Position numbers and translations under genes: made by a program. Source: JANLWK01 sp031364505 (GTDB lineage Bacteria; Eisenbacteria; RBG-16-71-46). Taken from it: a stretch of 7,219 nucleotides of DNA. The notes beneath the pieces are model-generated. The model had not been told where the DNA came from. It saw only the letters and a program-made list of their open reading frames with translations, and did no database searches. Below, in pieces: positions 6,266 to 7,219 of the stretch. Position 1 is the first letter of the stretch; the number at the start of each line of letters is the position of its first letter. The DNA lies in contig JANLWK010000438.1 of the NCBI GenBank assembly GCA_031364505.1, positions 1-7,219 on the forward strand. Direction: 5' to 3'.

Positions 6266-6376
6266 ATGCCTCCGCTCAACATCAAAGTGCCCACACTTCT
6301 GGACCGGGCGCTCATCGGCCTCCTGATCCTGGTCGTGCTCGTTCTGCTCGGCATCCAGGCCATGCACACGAGCTGA
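6266..6376 (+). CDS. 36-residue single-pass membrane microprotein
   Basis: The product starts MPPLNIKVPTLLDRALIG and continues into a strongly hydrophobic Leu/Val/Ile helix (about residues 14-31), ending AMHTS. The short N-terminus carries Lys and Arg-Asp before the helix, so a cytoplasmic N-terminus is expected by the positive-inside rule. A near-consensus ribosome-binding site at ideal spacing and a strong terminator 16 bases after the stop frame it as a small independent gene. I do not recognise a family. It could be a small membrane modulator of a larger complex, or a toxin-like hydrophobic peptide. No antisense RNA or partner antitoxin is visible nearby, so the toxin reading is unsupported. 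Confidence 0.65.
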   Translation: MPPLNIKVPTLLDRALIGLLILVVLVLLGIQAMHTS

Positions 6377-6391
6377 TTCCCCGGCCACAAA

Positions 6392-6447
6392 GCAGAACCC
6401 GGCTGCGGTCCGCGAGATTCCCACCTCGCGAGCAGCCGGGTTCATGC
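6392..6447. terminator. Bidirectional terminator between convergent genes
   Basis: GAACCCGGCTGC (6395-6406) and GCAGCCGGGTTC (6432-6443) form a perfect 12-bp stem. It extends outward by GCA/TGC past one bulged A (6444). Inside, CGCGAG (6411-6416) pairs with CTCGCG (6425-6430) across an 8-base loop, giving a long, nearly continuous hairpin. GTTT follows on the plus strand, and CTTTG follows on the minus strand. It lies between the stops of the plus-strand microprotein (6376) and the minus-strand sensor (6450), so it probably serves both. Confidence 0.8.
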
Positions 6448-6449
6448 GT

Positions 6450-7219
6450 TTAGGGCGTATCGTCGCGCCACAGGTAGAGGCTGAGCGACACGAAGAACCC
6501 GAGCAGCGTCCCGAGCGCCAGGATCCAGAGCGGCGCGTGCGCCTCGAACTCGCGGGCGAGGTCGGCCGCGGGCCACAGCTCGATGCGCCACATGACGGCA
6601 TCGCGCAGGGTGACGTCCTCGCGCGCGTTCTGCGTCCCCGGGCCGCCGTCGACGAGCTGCGTGCCGTAGACGAAGTCCGATCCCTCGAAGACGCCGATCG
6701 CGAATCCCGCCCGCACGCTGCGCGCGAGTGCCGCGTCGAGCACGTCACGCTCGCGCCCCACACCGACGACGAAGCCATCGCGACGCGAGCCCGGAGTCAC
6801 GGGTGCGCAGACGAGCACCTGCCGCTCGCCGGAGGCAAGCGGCGCCGTGGTGACGACGGCGGCGTCCCGCGGCGGCGTCTCGGTCACGACGCGGAGCGCC
6901 GTCGCGCGCGACTCGTCATCCGAGAGCGCCGCGGCCGAGGTCACGCGCGCCGCGGCCGGCAGCATGCGGCGCACGGCGAGCGCCGAGTCGAGGACGAGGA
7001 GCGCGCGAAACGGTGCGCTGGATTCGCCGAACGCCTGCTCGAAGCCCGTCGTGTCCCCGCCCGCCAGTCCGGGATGTTCCGTGACGAAGCGGCGGAGCAG
7101 CGCGGCGCGCGTGTCGAGCGCGTGCACCAGCTCCTCGCGAACGCGGCCGGCTTCGCTCTGGACGACGGCGTCGCGCGTCCGTTGTTCGGCGCGCACGGAC
7201 GTGAGCCACAGCGCGTAGG
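6450..7219 (-). CDS. CHASE/Cache-like membrane sensor protein with no output domain, N-terminus beyond window
   Basis: The frame is open from the right edge to TAA (6452-6450), giving 255 full visible codons. The first residues visible (YALWLTS) look like the end of an N-terminal membrane helix. They are followed by a charged helix (VRAEQRTRDAVVQSEAGRVR) and an extracytoplasmic alpha/beta region. Motifs there, such as SAPFRALLVLDSA, QVLVCAPVTPG and DGFVVGVGRE, and a final VMWRIELWP, resemble CHASE or double-Cache ligand sensors. A second membrane helix (bases about 6471-6530) is followed by only RDDTP before the stop. Normally a kinase, GGDEF or cyclase domain follows; here none does. An internal GTG at 7196 could be read as a start, but it would discard the first helix, so the gene most likely begins beyond the window. 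The ligand is unknown. Alternatively it is a generic periplasmic-domain membrane protein. Confidence 0.7.
   Translation of the reverse strand, partial: YALWLTSVRAEQRTRDAVVQSEAGRVREELVHALDTRAALLRRFVTEHPGLAGGDTTGFEQAFGESSAPFRALLVLDSALAVRRMLPAAARVTSAAALSDDESRATALRVVTETPPRDAAVVTTAPLASGERQVLVCAPVTPGSRRDGFVVGVGRERDVLDAALARSVRAGFAIGVFEGSDFVYGTQLVDGGPGTQNAREDVTLRDAVMWRIELWPAADLAREFEAHAPLWILALGTLLGFFVSLSLYLWRDDTP

Noticed and set aside
1..7219. CRISPR array, insertion sequence, phage or defence island
   Set aside because: No spaced direct repeats, transposase, integrase, terminal inverted repeats or nuclease/defence domains are visible in the window.

Overview
The window is GC-rich bacterial chromosome (roughly two thirds G+C by eye, with G/C-ending codons throughout). 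No phage, transposon, CRISPR or plasmid signature is visible. Two features suggest a member of the FCB-related lineages, with Candidatus Eisenbacteria as the best guess: the secreted BNR-repeat protein ends in an 'RPNPSRG...GRIL...GVYFVHL' sorting/FlgD-Ig-like domain, and a DUF4097-like protein follows it. This assignment is inference from protein style, not from a marker gene.

Layout. (1) Bases 1-1347, minus strand: formate-tetrahydrofolate ligase (fhs), cut by the left window edge and lacking about the last 105 residues. (2) Bases 1348-1665: a divergent control region. It has a plausible sigma70-like promoter, a perfect 10-bp hairpin and a 25-codon leader ORF whose stop overlaps the next start as TGATG. 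(3) Bases 1666-2460, plus: a CPBP (Rce1/CAAX-like) membrane protein in which two of the four expected active-site residues are replaced. (4) Bases 2489-5200, plus: a 903-aa secreted Asp-box beta-propeller protein with an inserted PPC-type domain and a C-terminal sorting domain. (5) Bases 5281-5934, plus: a secreted DUF4097-like repeat protein. (6) Bases 5935-6265: non-coding or uncertain, with two small dyads. (7) Bases 6266-6376, plus: a 36-aa single-helix membrane microprotein with a strong ribosome-binding site. (8) Bases 6392-6447: a strong bidirectional terminator. (9) Bases 6450-7219, minus: a CHASE/Cache-like membrane sensor ending directly after its second membrane helix, cut by the right edge at its N-terminus.

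How the genes may work together. fhs is core one-carbon metabolism (formate + THF + ATP to 10-formyl-THF) and is transcribed away from everything else. The CPBP, propeller and DUF4097-like genes are collinear with short gaps (28 and 80 bases). They may be co-transcribed as a small envelope/export unit, although a hairpin after the propeller gene could reduce read-through. The microprotein and the sensor converge on a shared terminator and look like independent units.

No complete new system can be demonstrated. The items most worth a second look are the CPBP protein with altered active-site motifs behind its structured leader, the propeller with the domain inserted into it, and the sensor protein with no output domain.
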